A stretch of 45,673 bases of DNA from an uncultured Scytonema sp. (GTDB lineage: Bacteria; Cyanobacteriota; Cyanobacteriia; Cyanobacteriales; Nostocaceae), in contig CALMVQ010000204.1 of the NCBI GenBank assembly GCA_937873135.1, forward strand, positions 4,768 to 50,440, read 5' to 3'. The notes under the pieces were generated by a model that had not been told where the DNA came from, searched no databases, and worked only from the letters and a program-made list of their open reading frames with translations. Position 1 is the first letter of the stretch; every line of letters begins with the position of its first letter. Of this stretch, positions 36,076 through 44,784 are shown piece by piece. Both the position numbers and the translations under genes were made by a program.

Positions 36076-36078
36076 AAA

Positions 36079-36276
36079 ATGCAAAATCGTACTCCTGATA
36101 TGACTCCTGTTGCTAACGCTTACAATGGCAAAGATCGCAATGCTTTTCTGTTTGGATTTAATCCCCAAGCTGAACTGTGGAACGGGCGCTTAGCTATGAT
36201 CGGTTTTCTTGCTTACCTGCTTTGGGATTTAGCTGGCTATAGTGTGCTGCGTGACGTGTTCCACCTGATTGCCTAA
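36079..36276 (+). CDS. High-light-inducible protein (one-helix Lhc-like, HLIP), 65 aa
   Basis: One-helix chlorophyll-binding protein. The motif ELWNGRLAMIGFLAYLLWD (about 32-50) holds the Lhc ExxNGRxAM chlorophyll-ligand pattern and the membrane helix. The N-terminal FLFGFNPQAELWN is typical. In the family these proteins bind chlorophyll and carotenoid, protect photosystem II assembly and bind Chl synthase, in thylakoid membranes. The start lies just behind a perfect inverted repeat, suggesting translational or RpaB-type control. Confidence 0.92.
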   Translation: MQNRTPDMTPVANAYNGKDRNAFLFGFNPQAELWNGRLAMIGFLAYLLWDLAGYSVLRDVFHLIA

Positions 36277-36837
36277 ACTACCCCTCGGCAATTTCTAATC
36301 TATAGCAGTCCTAAATCATTTGTAAGAAAGAAAACAGGCTCAAACGCTTATAAATACTTACTTTTGGTCTCAGTATTTTTTCAAGATTCAAATAGGATTG
36401 CTATGGTTGTGTTGCCAAAATTTTCGATTGTGCTGTTTATGTCGGCTATCTACTTAATATAATCACAAAACATAGCATTGGCGAATTTTTTTTGCAACAC
36501 AACCCCTGATTTCTTTAATGGTGAATTTCGTCTGGCAATGGGTAAGTTTGTCCAAATATTTAGAAGCGGCAGTCCTGACAGATATTTTGGCATAAGCTTT
36601 GCCGAATGAGCGCTTTAATTTGTTGCAGAATGAGCGCTAATCTGCTCTTTGTGTTTGGCATCTAGTCGGAAACTTCAATTAAAAATTTAAAGCTAGATTT
36701 ATTACTATGCATAAAAAATGTACGGCACACGTAGAGAATCCTGATTAAATTGATTAGCCTAATCTGTAACAGAAAATACTATTTATTAGAAAATAGTCTA
36801 TACTAATAAATAGATTACACAAAACTAGGTAAAAACC
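36277..36837. other. Intergenic region with a 100-bp palindromic element
   Basis: No gene is seen. It holds the inverted-repeat element 36405-36504 and a repeated AATGAGCGCT (about 36605 and 36629). AT-rich DNA just before 36838 should hold the fasciclin promoter. Confidence 0.5.
36405..36504. repeat. 100-bp inverted-repeat (MITE-like) element
   Basis: GGTTGTGTTGC at 36405-36415 and GCAACACAACC at 36494-36504 are perfect reverse complements. The match continues imperfectly inward (CCAAAATTTTCG against CGAATTTTTTTT) and there is weaker symmetry across the centre, so the whole element can fold on itself. It has no coding capacity. Confidence 0.6.
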
Positions 36838-37239
36838 TTGGCTGACATTATTGATACTGCTGTGAATGCAGGTTCTTTCACTACTCTAGTTGCTGCAATC
36901 AAAGCTGCCAATCTGGTAGAGACTCTCAAAGGTGCTGGTCCATTTACTGTCTTTGCACCTACGGATGAAGCATTTGCAAAGCTTCCAGCCGGGACAGTAG
37001 ACTCACTGCTCAAAGACGTTCCAAAGCTCAAGAAAATCCTGACTTATCATGTTGTTTCCGGTAAGGTGTTATCAGGAGACGTGGTTAAGCTGAAGTCAGC
37101 TAAAACAGTTGAAGGTTCAGAAGTAAAAATTGATGCTTCTAAAGGTGTCAAGATCAATGATGCTACTGTTGCAACACCAGATGTTGCTGCTGATAACGGT
37201 GTTATCCACGTCATTGACACAGTGTTGATTCCTGCCTAA
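36838..37239 (+). CDS. Fasciclin (FAS1) domain protein, 133 aa
   Basis: A single FAS1 domain fills the protein: [40 protein letters not shown] (FAS1 box H1), [16 protein letters not shown] with the conserved YH, and ending [13 protein letters not shown] (box H2). There is no signal peptide, as for many cyanobacterial single-domain forms. The start must be TTG 36838, since an in-frame TAG at 36826 precedes it and homologues start MADIIDTAV. Possible role in adhesion or stress; not proven. A strong hairpin follows the gene. Confidence 0.9.
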   Translation: MADIIDTAVNAGSFTTLVAAIKAANLVETLKGAGPFTVFAPTDEAFAKLPAGTVDSLLKDVPKLKKILTYHVVSGKVLSGDVVKLKSAKTVEGSEVKIDASKGVKINDATVATPDVAADNGVIHVIDTVLIPA

Positions 37240-37267
37240 GCAACAGTTTAGATAGAGAACAATATTT

Positions 37268-37301
37268 GTGGGGCAGCGATTATCTATACTCGCTGCCCCA
37301 C
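37268..37301 (+). terminator. Strong hairpin after the fasciclin gene
   Basis: GTGGGGCAGCGA (37268-37279) and TCGCTGCCCCAC (37290-37301) form a perfect 12-bp GC-rich stem, 29 bp after the stop codon, followed by TGCTGTTT. It is probably the transcription terminator, though the T-run is weak. Confidence 0.65.
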
Positions 37302-37441
37302 TGCTGTTTCAAGGTATTTAAGAGTAGCGCAATGCATAAGTTGATTTGACTGACACCTATTAAAAAGCGGAAGGGAGCGTTGAAGCAATAACCTATTATT
37401 CAACTAAACTCAACTCACACTTTTGAAAGGATTTAAAACTT

Positions 37442-37681
37442 ATGCCAGAGCAAATTCTCGCAACCAACAATTTACCGACACTCCATCTAGGTGACAATGG
37501 TGAGGCTGTTAGACTCATACAACAGCTTTTGGTCAACTTTCATGGTTACTCGATTCAGTTTAACGCCAATTTTACCCAAGAAACATTGAATGCTGTCAAA
37601 GATTTTCAAGGCAGTCATCGTTTACGGGTGACTGGAATTGTTGATCGCGATACCTGGCGGGCTTTGGGCGATAAAGAGTAA
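37442..37681 (+). CDS. Peptidoglycan-binding domain (PG_binding_1) protein, 79 aa
   Basis: A single PG_binding_1 domain: LHLGDNGEAVRLIQQLLV, TQETLNAVKDFQGSHRLRVT and GIVDRDTWRAL. There is no signal peptide and no catalytic domain. AAGGA lies 11-15 bp before the ATG. It may bind cell wall if exported by another route; otherwise its role is unclear. Confidence 0.88.
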   Translation: MPEQILATNNLPTLHLGDNGEAVRLIQQLLVNFHGYSIQFNANFTQETLNAVKDFQGSHRLRVTGIVDRDTWRALGDKE

Positions 37682-37711
37682 TGAGCGATTGACACACCGC
37701 CCTCTAAAGAC

Positions 37712-37736
37712 ATGACGAATCCTGATAATTCGTCAT
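37712..37736. terminator. Bidirectional hairpin between convergent genes
   Basis: ATGACGAAT (37712-37720) and ATTCGTCAT (37728-37736) form a perfect 9-bp stem between the stop of the plus-strand peptidoglycan-binding gene and the stop of the minus-strand DUF1636 gene. Confidence 0.55.
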
Positions 37737-37812
37737 TCCCATTCATTTTAAACTTTAAGCTGAATCCGATTGCGGTTTGAGAACTACCTATTGAGGAAAT
37801 ACGGGCGCTTAC

Positions 37813-38211
37813 TTAACACTCAGTAGGTAAAGGCATAGGTGGAATTCTTGCTAAAATTCCTTTTTTGAGTGGTTCTGGTCTTTCTGCCCAAGGCAACAAT
37901 CCTTGCGGATGATTATAATACTTTTTGGCACATTCTAAGACATTCAAAATCTCTGACGGTGAATCAGGCAACAAATCACCAAAAACATAAGTGGATTTAC
38001 CATTTCCCACAAAACAAATAGCACAAGAGCGACTGCAAACACTCATGCATTCTACAGGCTGAATTGCAAATTCTTCGTGCAGTTCCCAACAGGCGTGCAG
38101 TTCCTGCAATTGCTCGAGTAATTTTTCACCACCACTTGTACCAACTCGCTTCCCATCTTTCCACGCACTTGAGCAAGTGGTGCAGACTAATAAAGTATGT
38201 TGCGCTTTCAT
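37813..38211 (-). CDS. DUF1636 metal-binding-like protein, 132 aa
   Basis: The Cys-rich pattern is typical of DUF1636: LLVCTTCSSAW at 8-18 and VECMSVCSRSCAICFVGNGK in the middle, giving at least six Cys (CxxC near the start, then CxxxCxxxCxxC). It has a thioredoxin-like ferredoxin-style layout and may hold an iron-sulfur or other metal centre. The family often occurs near cobalamin or metal-homeostasis genes, but none lies here. It is monocistronic and convergent with the gene before it. Confidence 0.85.
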   Translation of the reverse strand: MKAQHTLLVCTTCSSAWKDGKRVGTSGGEKLLEQLQELHACWELHEEFAIQPVECMSVCSRSCAICFVGNGKSTYVFGDLLPDSPSEILNVLECAKKYYNHPQGLLPWAERPEPLKKGILARIPPMPLPTEC

Positions 38212-38597
38212 CCGCCATATCCCTCAAAGTTCTAATGAAATTGTTTGCATCAAATCAGCTTTTAGTCTAATGCGTTTTTCAGAATAGTTGAATAAATTCT
38301 CAACAATTTTGTAGCACGAACGACATTCTGCTACAATTCGATACCCTATAAAAATGGCGATCGCATACGGGAATGCGTGGAAGGAAGGTATTTTTTTCAC
38401 CTACTATGTGATCGACAATAACTATTGAGTAGTGGCTGGTGGTAGAGATCCGGATGGAGAGGAAAGCGGTGTTCGAGCGGTGAGAACCAAGTCTAATTGC
38501 CGTGTTAATTCCTCTGTCATTGGAGTAGAGCGTTTCAATAGTCTAATATAGATGCTGTAATACCTTTTTTTCGTGTTTTTGTCATCCAACCATTGAA
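38212..38597. other. Divergent intergenic region
   Basis: No gene is seen. It holds a GCGATCGC site in GGCGATCGCATACGGGAATG (about 38358-38377), a unit also present in part at 31979-32017. It should contain the promoters of both flanking genes. The minus-strand frame at 38422-38652 overlaps the next gene and is not credible. Confidence 0.45.
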
Positions 38598-40490
38598 GTG
38601 AAGCTATCATCCCGTCTGATGCTGATGTCAGCTTCGATTTTCCTCGTCGCAATCAGCTTGAATTTCTTATCCACCTATTTTTTCCAGCAGAAAATAGGTT
38701 TGACTCCAACCCCAACCGCCCCAGTGAAAGCGCTTGTCACGTCTCAAGGTTGGCCCCAACTTGAGCCCCTACCTCCGGCTAAAGAGGTGTGGGAATGTTC
38801 TGTGATCGTTGTTGGTGGTTCCCTTGGAGGAGTTGCTGCAGCAACAGAAGCAATGCGATCAGGGGCAAAGACTTGCTTAATCGAATTAACTCCCTGGCTA
38901 GGTGGACAAATTAGTTCCCAAGGAGTGTCAGCAGTTGATGAATCTCTGGCGATGCGAGCAAAGGAAAATTATTCAAAAAGTTGGATTGAGTTCAAGCAGT
39001 TAATTAAACAGCAACCTGTAGAACTTCCGCAGGCATCCAATACTCAGCAAGTGAAAGTTGCTGACATTAATAGCTGCTGGGTAGGAAAGTTATGCTTCCC
39101 ACCATTAGCTGGAGCCAATGCGGCAGAACAATTACTACAATCTTCATCACAGCTTGCGCCAGGGAGTCGTTGGGGAACTTCCATCGCCTTTAAAGGGGCT
39201 GAATTTGACAGTACGGGTCGGAATATTGTCGCAATTTATGCAATCCGGCGAGTTACACGCACACATAATTATATACCAAAAGGTAGACTAAGTCAAGAAC
39301 TCACCTCTTGGTATTCCTGGTATGACGATGAAGACTTTGAGAAAGTACCGTTGCGATTGCAGGCACCAGCAAATAGTCGAGCGATCGTCATTGATGCAAC
39401 TGATACCGGGGAATTGGTAGGATGGGCAGGAATTTCTCAGAGACTGGGATCAGAATCGCGGGCAACGACTGGTGAAATTCACGCTTCCCTCAAAGATAAC
39501 CCCGAATGTACCCAAGCATTCACCTTTCCTTTTGTACTTGCCCTTCGAGATGATGGCGGGTTAAGTCGCGATCGCCTGTCTCACGTTCAACCGGGAATAT
39601 CAAAAGAGGAACATCGGCGAGACTACTCTATCAAAGGCTTTCCCATGTTTGCAGGTAGGAGCTTTTTTAATTACCGACGCATTGTCAGTCAGAACCGCAA
39701 CGATCCCTTCGTCGATACTCCCTTACTGGGAGACATGACTTTAGTTAACTGGAATCGAGGCAACGACTGGAATGTCATGAATCCACCATTGATTCTCACT
39801 CAAGAACAGATTACCACCTCTAAGCAACGTCAAAACTGGATGGGAGGACTTTCCTTAGAAGCCCTGAAACAAGCCGAAGACCACGCACTGTTATTTGCTG
39901 AATGGTTGATGGAAACTCAAAGTAAACCTGGTTTTCCTCTCGCTTATTTATCAGGAAAGGAATCTTTGATGGGCACAGATTCGGGATTGAGTATGATGCC
40001 TTATATTCGGGAAGGGAGAAGGATTCTGGGACGTAAAGCTTACAAACAGAATGAATTCATGATGCGAGAAGCAGATCTCAGAACAGATGAATCTGGTGGT
40101 CGTGATTTCTCAGCCACAATGGTAGGCTTAACTCATTACGACATAGACTTACACGGATGTCGCTATCGTAACTGGGAACCAGCAAACGAAGCAACTAAAG
40201 CACCAGCCAGAGAATTTGTTGTTCGACCAACGTTGATTCCCATCGAAAGCATGATTCCCCAGCGAATTGATAACCTCTTAATTGGTGGCAAAAGCATTGC
40301 CGTAACTCACATCGTAAACTCTGTCACGCGGATTCATAACAGTGAATGGAGTATCGGTGGTGCCGCAGGCGTAACAGCAGCTTGGCTTCTCACTCAACCT
40401 AATTTAACTCCAGAACAGATTGTCCCACAACACCGAATGCCTCAATTGCAACAAACTTTTAAACAACTTGGTTTGCGTCTCTCTTGGTAA
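38598..40490 (+). CDS. FAD-dependent oxidoreductase with N-terminal membrane anchor, 630 aa
   Basis: A hydrophobic helix (about 8-28) that may be a signal anchor is followed by a short linker and the FAD-binding motif SVIVVGGSLGGVAAATEAMR (about 68-87). The rest matches the FAD_oxidored family (PF12831 type): WLGGQISSQGVSAVDE, IDATDTGELVGWAG, GGKSIAVTHIVNSVTRIHN and SIGGAAGVTAAW. The substrate is unknown. Members are often exported or membrane-bound. The start is GTG 38598; ATG 38619 is an alternative that shortens the N-terminal region by seven residues. No operon partner. Confidence 0.85.
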   Translation: MKLSSRLMLMSASIFLVAISLNFLSTYFFQQKIGLTPTPTAPVKALVTSQGWPQLEPLPPAKEVWECSVIVVGGSLGGVAAATEAMRSGAKTCLIELTPWLGGQISSQGVSAVDESLAMRAKENYSKSWIEFKQLIKQQPVELPQASNTQQVKVADINSCWVGKLCFPPLAGANAAEQLLQSSSQLAPGSRWGTSIAFKGAEFDSTGRNIVAIYAIRRVTRTHNYIPKGRLSQELTSWYSWYDDEDFEKVPLRLQAPANSRAIVIDATDTGELVGWAGISQRLGSESRATTGEIHASLKDNPECTQAFTFPFVLALRDDGGLSRDRLSHVQPGISKEEHRRDYSIKGFPMFAGRSFFNYRRIVSQNRNDPFVDTPLLGDMTLVNWNRGNDWNVMNPPLILTQEQITTSKQRQNWMGGLSLEALKQAEDHALLFAEWLMETQSKPGFPLAYLSGKESLMGTDSGLSMMPYIREGRRILGRKAYKQNEFMMREADLRTDESGGRDFSATMVGLTHYDIDLHGCRYRNWEPANEATKAPAREFVVRPTLIPIESMIPQRIDNLLIGGKSIAVTHIVNSVTRIHNSEWSIGGAAGVTAAWLLTQPNLTPEQIVPQHRMPQLQQTFKQLGLRLSW

Positions 40491-40534
40491 ATTACTTACC
40501 GAATGCCTTCACATTGATAGACTACAGAAGGCGC

Positions 40535-40599
40535 GTAGGGGCAGGTTTTACCAGATAACTGACAAAGCGATAAAAACAATCGATAAAACCTGCCCCTAC
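40535..40599. repeat. GTAGGGGCAGGTTTTA palindrome after the flavoprotein gene
   Basis: GTAGGGGCAGGTTTTA (40535-40550) and TAAAACCTGCCCCTAC (40584-40599) are perfect 16-bp arms. Same family as 4370-4398 and 27386-27513. It could double as a terminator for 38598-40490. Confidence 0.75.
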
Positions 40600-40699
40600 C
40601 AATGTGGTCATAGATGTGAAAATCGTTGTAAATCAGTATCCTGATTTTTGGGAAATTTAGTTTCACCGCGAGAACTAGGCTAAACACCAGTGATGAAAT

Positions 40700-41257
40700 T
40701 TACAACAAAAAGTTTTCAGTAATCACAGCATTTTTGAAGCTGACTTCAACCTGAAATTGTTTGCCTGGGGCTTCACTAAATTCTAACTGAATGACATTAT
40801 CAGTTTTCCTCGCAGTGACTTCCTGACTTTCCGACTCAGAGGTGTTGGGATTAAGAGTGACTTTCAACTTCAAACCAAACGGTAGGTATTCCTCATTGCC
40901 ATGTTCCTCATAACAAGGAGTAACTTGTACAAGTACATCGAATTCATTATTTTCTAACAGTTTTAGATTGATAAGTAGAGCTATTGTTTGACCATTTAGG
41001 AGTAATCCAAAATCTAATTTTTTAGCCCCAGAAGAATGATTGGCTAGTGGCTGACTTCTTACATATCCCCAAGAATATCTACTATCAACTGTCTTTCCAC
41101 TGTTTTTAGTAGATAGCCAACCTTCTTCAAAAACTTCACGCCACCAATTTGTTAAGTTGACTAATGCTTTAGTAGTAATACTTGTAACCGACCTAAGATT
41201 TTTTATCTCTGCATGATTGATTTCAACTACTGATGGTAAAGAAATAGGGCGTTGCAT
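40700..41257 (-). CDS. DUF1822 family protein, 185 aa
   Basis: DUF1822 hallmarks: LTNWWREVFEEGWLS near 35-49, KKLDFGLLLNGQTIALLINL, YLPFGLKLKVTL and DNVIQLEFSEAPGKQFQVEV near the end. The family is cyanobacterial and often lies next to CHAT, caspase and sigma-factor genes. Its function is unknown. The C-terminal part of these proteins looks beta-rich. It lies 178 bp downstream of the caspase gene on the same strand, with a small repeat in the gap. Family members are commonly longer (about 300), so this is a short form. Confidence 0.78.
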   Translation of the reverse strand: MQRPISLPSVVEINHAEIKNLRSVTSITTKALVNLTNWWREVFEEGWLSTKNSGKTVDSRYSWGYVRSQPLANHSSGAKKLDFGLLLNGQTIALLINLKLLENNEFDVLVQVTPCYEEHGNEEYLPFGLKLKVTLNPNTSESESQEVTARKTDNVIQLEFSEAPGKQFQVEVSFKNAVITENFLL

Positions 41258-41334
41258 ATTTGTGGGATAATTTTATTTTCTCTGTCAATCGAAAAACTTA
41301 ATTCTTGGCGCGGGCAGATGCTTCAAGTCGGCAG

Positions 41335-41415
41335 AGCCTTTCGCCAGTCGCCTACGGAGGGTTTCCCTCCTGCAGCGCTGGCTCACCAACGCACTGCCCT
41401 TGTCTTGGCGGTTCA
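41335..41415. repeat. Dispersed repeat between caspase and DUF1822 genes
   Basis: The unit TTCGCCAGTCGCCTACGGAG, GGGTTTCCCTCC and CTTGTCTTGGCGGTTC is related to the repeat at 20375-20452. It may separate transcription of the two genes. Confidence 0.5.
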
Positions 41416-41435
41416 ATTTTCATCCCTTGGTATTA

Positions 41436-43574
41436 CTATTCGACCACTTCAATTAGGGCTGATATCGCTGCTAATTGAGTTACATCAACTGCAAGTACAT
41501 CGTTTGAGATTATGTCAATGCCAGCGCGAGACATTTCATCCAAGTCTTGGAGTAAATTCTCCATCACCTCTAGTGGTTCATCCTCAGAAAGCCCCAAAGG
41601 AGAACCTCTACCAACATTGCGGCTTCTGGCAATATTTTGTAACCCCCTTAAAGCATTACGGATAGGTTTAACACTTGCTAGTACCAGCACTTCCAAGGTA
41701 CCAGAAGGTCCACGCAAGCGGAATTGAAAATTGTCTCCTTGTTGCGGGACTGTAATGGTTTTTCCAAGAGCAACTAAAGCCGCATCTTCTGGTGCATCCC
41801 AGTCGCGAGGAAACAAGACAACCAGGTTGCCACTTGATTCGATTAATACAACGCCGATGTAGAGATTGCGGTTTTCATTATTCTGTACCTGAATCTGAAT
41901 ATTTGTCTTCGCCTGGAACTGTACAGCTTGGACAACTTGCGTCCATCGGAATTCTTGGTTCCCCCGACTAGAGATAGTGTTGGTAGCCGCTGTACTATCT
42001 ATAGATTGGATTGTGACAGTGACCTTTAACGAGGACGATTCACCCGTAACTAGCATATGCAAAATACGTCCTGCCAGCAATGACTTAAGCCGCGATCGCA
42101 GTCGCTGCTGTATTGCTTCTTCTACTGACTCTCCAGGATGACCAAAAGAATCGGGTACAAGTTCTCGCCCTGGAGTAAATAAGGCGATCGCACCCACAGG
42201 TGGCAGATGAGGAATGTGCTGTTGTCGGAGGTGACGCACATCTTCTTCTGTGACACGCCCCAACAAGTAATGTACTACATCCTGTTGTGTCACTGGCACG
42301 ACTTCTACCCGCCTCAACGTTTGAATTTCTCTTTCTGCTTGGGCTTTTTCTGCATCTAAAGACGAGTCTAACCCCACTTTCAAAGTTAAGTTAGTAGGAA
42401 TTCCGCGCACTCGTTCCCGCAATAAGATTCCTGGTTTAATAATGCTAAGTGGGGTGTCTTGGACAACTTTGCCATACCCAACTAATTTCGCACGGGATTG
42501 TTGCTCAATGAGTCCAATTTCCTTGCCTTGGTTATCAATCAAGCTAAAAATCGACCCAGATTGAAAACTTTCCAGAGTTTGAGAAGCCACGCCACCTAAC
42601 CAAAATTCTATTTGGTCGTCCTTCAAATTCCGGATAACTCCCTCTGCACCAAGAGTGACCTGCTCGCTAAAGTAAAGGAGTTGTTTCTCATTGTTACTTT
42701 CAGGCTTAACTTCCAAGTTTGGGTCTTGAATAAAGTTCGATGATTTAGCAACATCGTGAGTACGCAGTGCTAAATTAACAAAGACGTTACCAACAGCATC
42801 ATTGCGAGTTTGTTGCCAGAGATAGCGAGTGAGCAAATAACTGAAAGCACCTGCATTAAAACCGTTAAAGCAAGCATCTACGGCTGATTGATCGTCTTTA
42901 GCAGCAGCCAACGCTACCCCCTTGGCAATACCCTGTTCTCGTTGTCGCTGAAACTCTTCTGGGGAAAGACCGAGTACTTTGAGCCAGCGCTGCTGATACT
43001 CAAATTCTTCTGGACTGGCGAGTAAGGTTTCACCGCTATTCCCACGAGCTGAGCGAATGACCAAATTGCCTCTGGTACCCCCTCCTGAGTAGCAGCAATC
43101 TAGAACAACTGTGAGGTATTCGGTACGGATGGCAGACATTAATAAAAATAGTGTCCGTCCCATGATGTCTGATACCACGTTGGGTTGCTTAATAGCCCTA
43201 TCATATGCTACAAAAGTGCTATTAAGTTTTCGGTTACCGATAGGAGTGGGATCAATCACCCGCGAACCGTGCCCAGAGAAGTGAAAAACTACCACATCCC
43301 CTGGTTTAGCTTGTTTGATCAGGTGTTCCTCGAAGGTAGCGAGTATGTTCTCACGGGTGGCTTCTTTATCTTTTACTTCCCAAATGTCTTGCGGAAGGAA
43401 GCCAAAGCGGTGGATGAGAAGCTCTCGTTGCATTTCCACATCGGTGAGACAACCATCCAACGGAGGGAAACCAGCAAAGGTATAGTCATTAATACCAATT
43501 AATAAAGCCAGTTTGCGAGAGGTATTCTGACTCAGCAGTTGACCGTAAAGATTTGCCTGTTGACGTTCTATCAT
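41436..43574 (-). CDS. Caspase-like (peptidase C14) protein with C-terminal DUF4384 domain, 712 aa
   Basis: The N-terminal caspase domain starts RKLALLIGINDY. The catalytic His lies in VVVFHFSGHGSR (about H102) and Cys in VVLDCCYSGGG (about C161; numbering from ATG 43574). Caspase-type proteases of prokaryotes cleave after Arg or Lys in the family as known. A long middle region (about 200-560) has no clear motif. The end (about 580-670) fits DUF4384: LYIGVVLIESSGNLVVLFPR. ATG 43574 is preceded by AGGTGG; GTG 43586 is possible. There is no membrane segment. It lies downstream of a TPR-CHAT protease gene in the same direction. Confidence 0.9.
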   Translation of the reverse strand: MIERQQANLYGQLLSQNTSRKLALLIGINDYTFAGFPPLDGCLTDVEMQRELLIHRFGFLPQDIWEVKDKEATRENILATFEEHLIKQAKPGDVVVFHFSGHGSRVIDPTPIGNRKLNSTFVAYDRAIKQPNVVSDIMGRTLFLLMSAIRTEYLTVVLDCCYSGGGTRGNLVIRSARGNSGETLLASPEEFEYQQRWLKVLGLSPEEFQRQREQGIAKGVALAAAKDDQSAVDACFNGFNAGAFSYLLTRYLWQQTRNDAVGNVFVNLALRTHDVAKSSNFIQDPNLEVKPESNNEKQLLYFSEQVTLGAEGVIRNLKDDQIEFWLGGVASQTLESFQSGSIFSLIDNQGKEIGLIEQQSRAKLVGYGKVVQDTPLSIIKPGILLRERVRGIPTNLTLKVGLDSSLDAEKAQAEREIQTLRRVEVVPVTQQDVVHYLLGRVTEEDVRHLRQQHIPHLPPVGAIALFTPGRELVPDSFGHPGESVEEAIQQRLRSRLKSLLAGRILHMLVTGESSSLKVTVTIQSIDSTAATNTISSRGNQEFRWTQVVQAVQFQAKTNIQIQVQNNENRNLYIGVVLIESSGNLVVLFPRDWDAPEDAALVALGKTITVPQQGDNFQFRLRGPSGTLEVLVLASVKPIRNALRGLQNIARSRNVGRGSPLGLSEDEPLEVMENLLQDLDEMSRAGIDIISNDVLAVDVTQLAAISALIEVVE

Positions 43575-43797
43575 AGTAATTACCACCTTTTATTTAGTTA
43601 GGGTTTGCTGAGAAAGTCTTCTGGTGAGGGTAGGGAACAGGGAACAGTTTCATACCTATATTTTCCCATTTTTGCTCTCAGAAAAAATGAGAAATGCAAG
43701 GTTTTTAAACTTCATATTCCTATTTTCCTGCACTTTTTCCTTCAATGACAGCCTGAAAAGCTTCAAATATAAGAGTTTTATAGATATTCAGCAAGCC

Positions 43798-44784
43798 CTA
43801 GTTAAGAACAGTACCTTGGGTTTCGCCGATCAAGGCAAATGCTGCCCAATCTTTTGGATGGGGATGGTGTTTCATTGTTTTGAGCATCGCTTGGCGTAGG
43901 GCTTGGGCTTTATTGGGATTGTTATTAAGTTGGTTATAAAATTCCTTCATCAAATCTGCGGTGCAACCATCGCCAACTGCCCACAGTGAAACGATAATAC
44001 TGGGAGTTCCGGCACTAATGAAAGAACGGGATAAGCCAATAACGCCATCGCTGGTAATGTCTCCTCTACCAGTATCGCAAGCGCTGAGGACGACTAAAGA
44101 GGCATTGAGTTCTAAGTCGAAAATTTCACCACTTGTCAGCAATCCGTCCTCTTTGCCCTCTTCCGGTGCTAAGGCTAAAGCTCCTGGTACGCCTTCACGG
44201 ACTTGACCTTGGAGTTGTCCGTAATCGAGCAGTCCATGAGTTGCCAAATGGATTATGTCTGCTTTAGGTAATAGAGATTTAATGCTTGTCTTTGTAGCTT
44301 CTGCACCGATGAATGCTTTGGTGTTGAACAGTGTGGCAATTTCCAGTGCTTCTTTTTCAGATCCCGGTAGAGGAAGTAATTTTTCGGCTGGTTCTCCGAC
44401 TTTTAAAGAAACGCTAGGCATGGTAGGGTTGCCAACAATTAGTATATTGGAGGATTCCTTCAGTGATGAATTCCGGCTCTCCGTTGCCTCAAGTTTTTGG
44501 CGGGTTAAATCTAACAGTTGAATAGAAGGCACAGTTAGAATAGTATGTTTTTCAATCAGGTATTTGCCCTGTTCATCTTGCAGTGCGGTGAAGGGAACTA
44601 GGAACAATTCTCGGTGGGGAATGAAAATAACCTCGGCGTTGGGGTCAGTGGGCAGAAGGTGGGCAATGGGTTTAATGAGCAAGTCATACAATTTCTGGAG
44701 GCGTTCTTTTTCGTCGGCTCCTGGTTTGTAGATAATTTCCCAGCGCATTTGCTTCCATCTTTCGATGACCAATTTCCCTTGCAA
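43798..44784 (-). CDS. CHAT-domain protease (C-terminal half of a broken TPR-CHAT gene)
   Basis: CHAT peptidase domain of the caspase clan: ADEKERLQKLYDLLIKPIA, then VIFIPHRELFLVPFTAL, with catalytic His in IIHLATHGLLD (about H183) and Cys in LVVLSACDTGRG (about C236). It ends with YNQLNNNPNKAQALRQAML and KDWAAFALIGE. The apparent start TTG 44784 has no clear ribosome site and lies inside the TPR gene in another frame (overlap of 101 bp). Residues 5-20 are encoded by the last TPR unit. TPR plus CHAT is normally one protein, so a deletion and frameshift is likely. It may be untranslated unless ATG 44748 or a shift is used. Confidence 0.82.
   Translation of the reverse strand: MQGKLVIERWKQMRWEIIYKPGADEKERLQKLYDLLIKPIAHLLPTDPNAEVIFIPHRELFLVPFTALQDEQGKYLIEKHTILTVPSIQLLDLTRQKLEATESRNSSLKESSNILIVGNPTMPSVSLKVGEPAEKLLPLPGSEKEALEIATLFNTKAFIGAEATKTSIKSLLPKADIIHLATHGLLDYGQLQGQVREGVPGALALAPEEGKEDGLLTSGEIFDLELNASLVVLSACDTGRGDITSDGVIGLSRSFISAGTPSIIVSLWAVGDGCTADLMKEFYNQLNNNPNKAQALRQAMLKTMKHHPHPKDWAAFALIGETQGTVLN

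Noticed and set aside
43185-43502. 105-residue plus-strand frame
   Set aside because: Antisense to the caspase catalytic domain.
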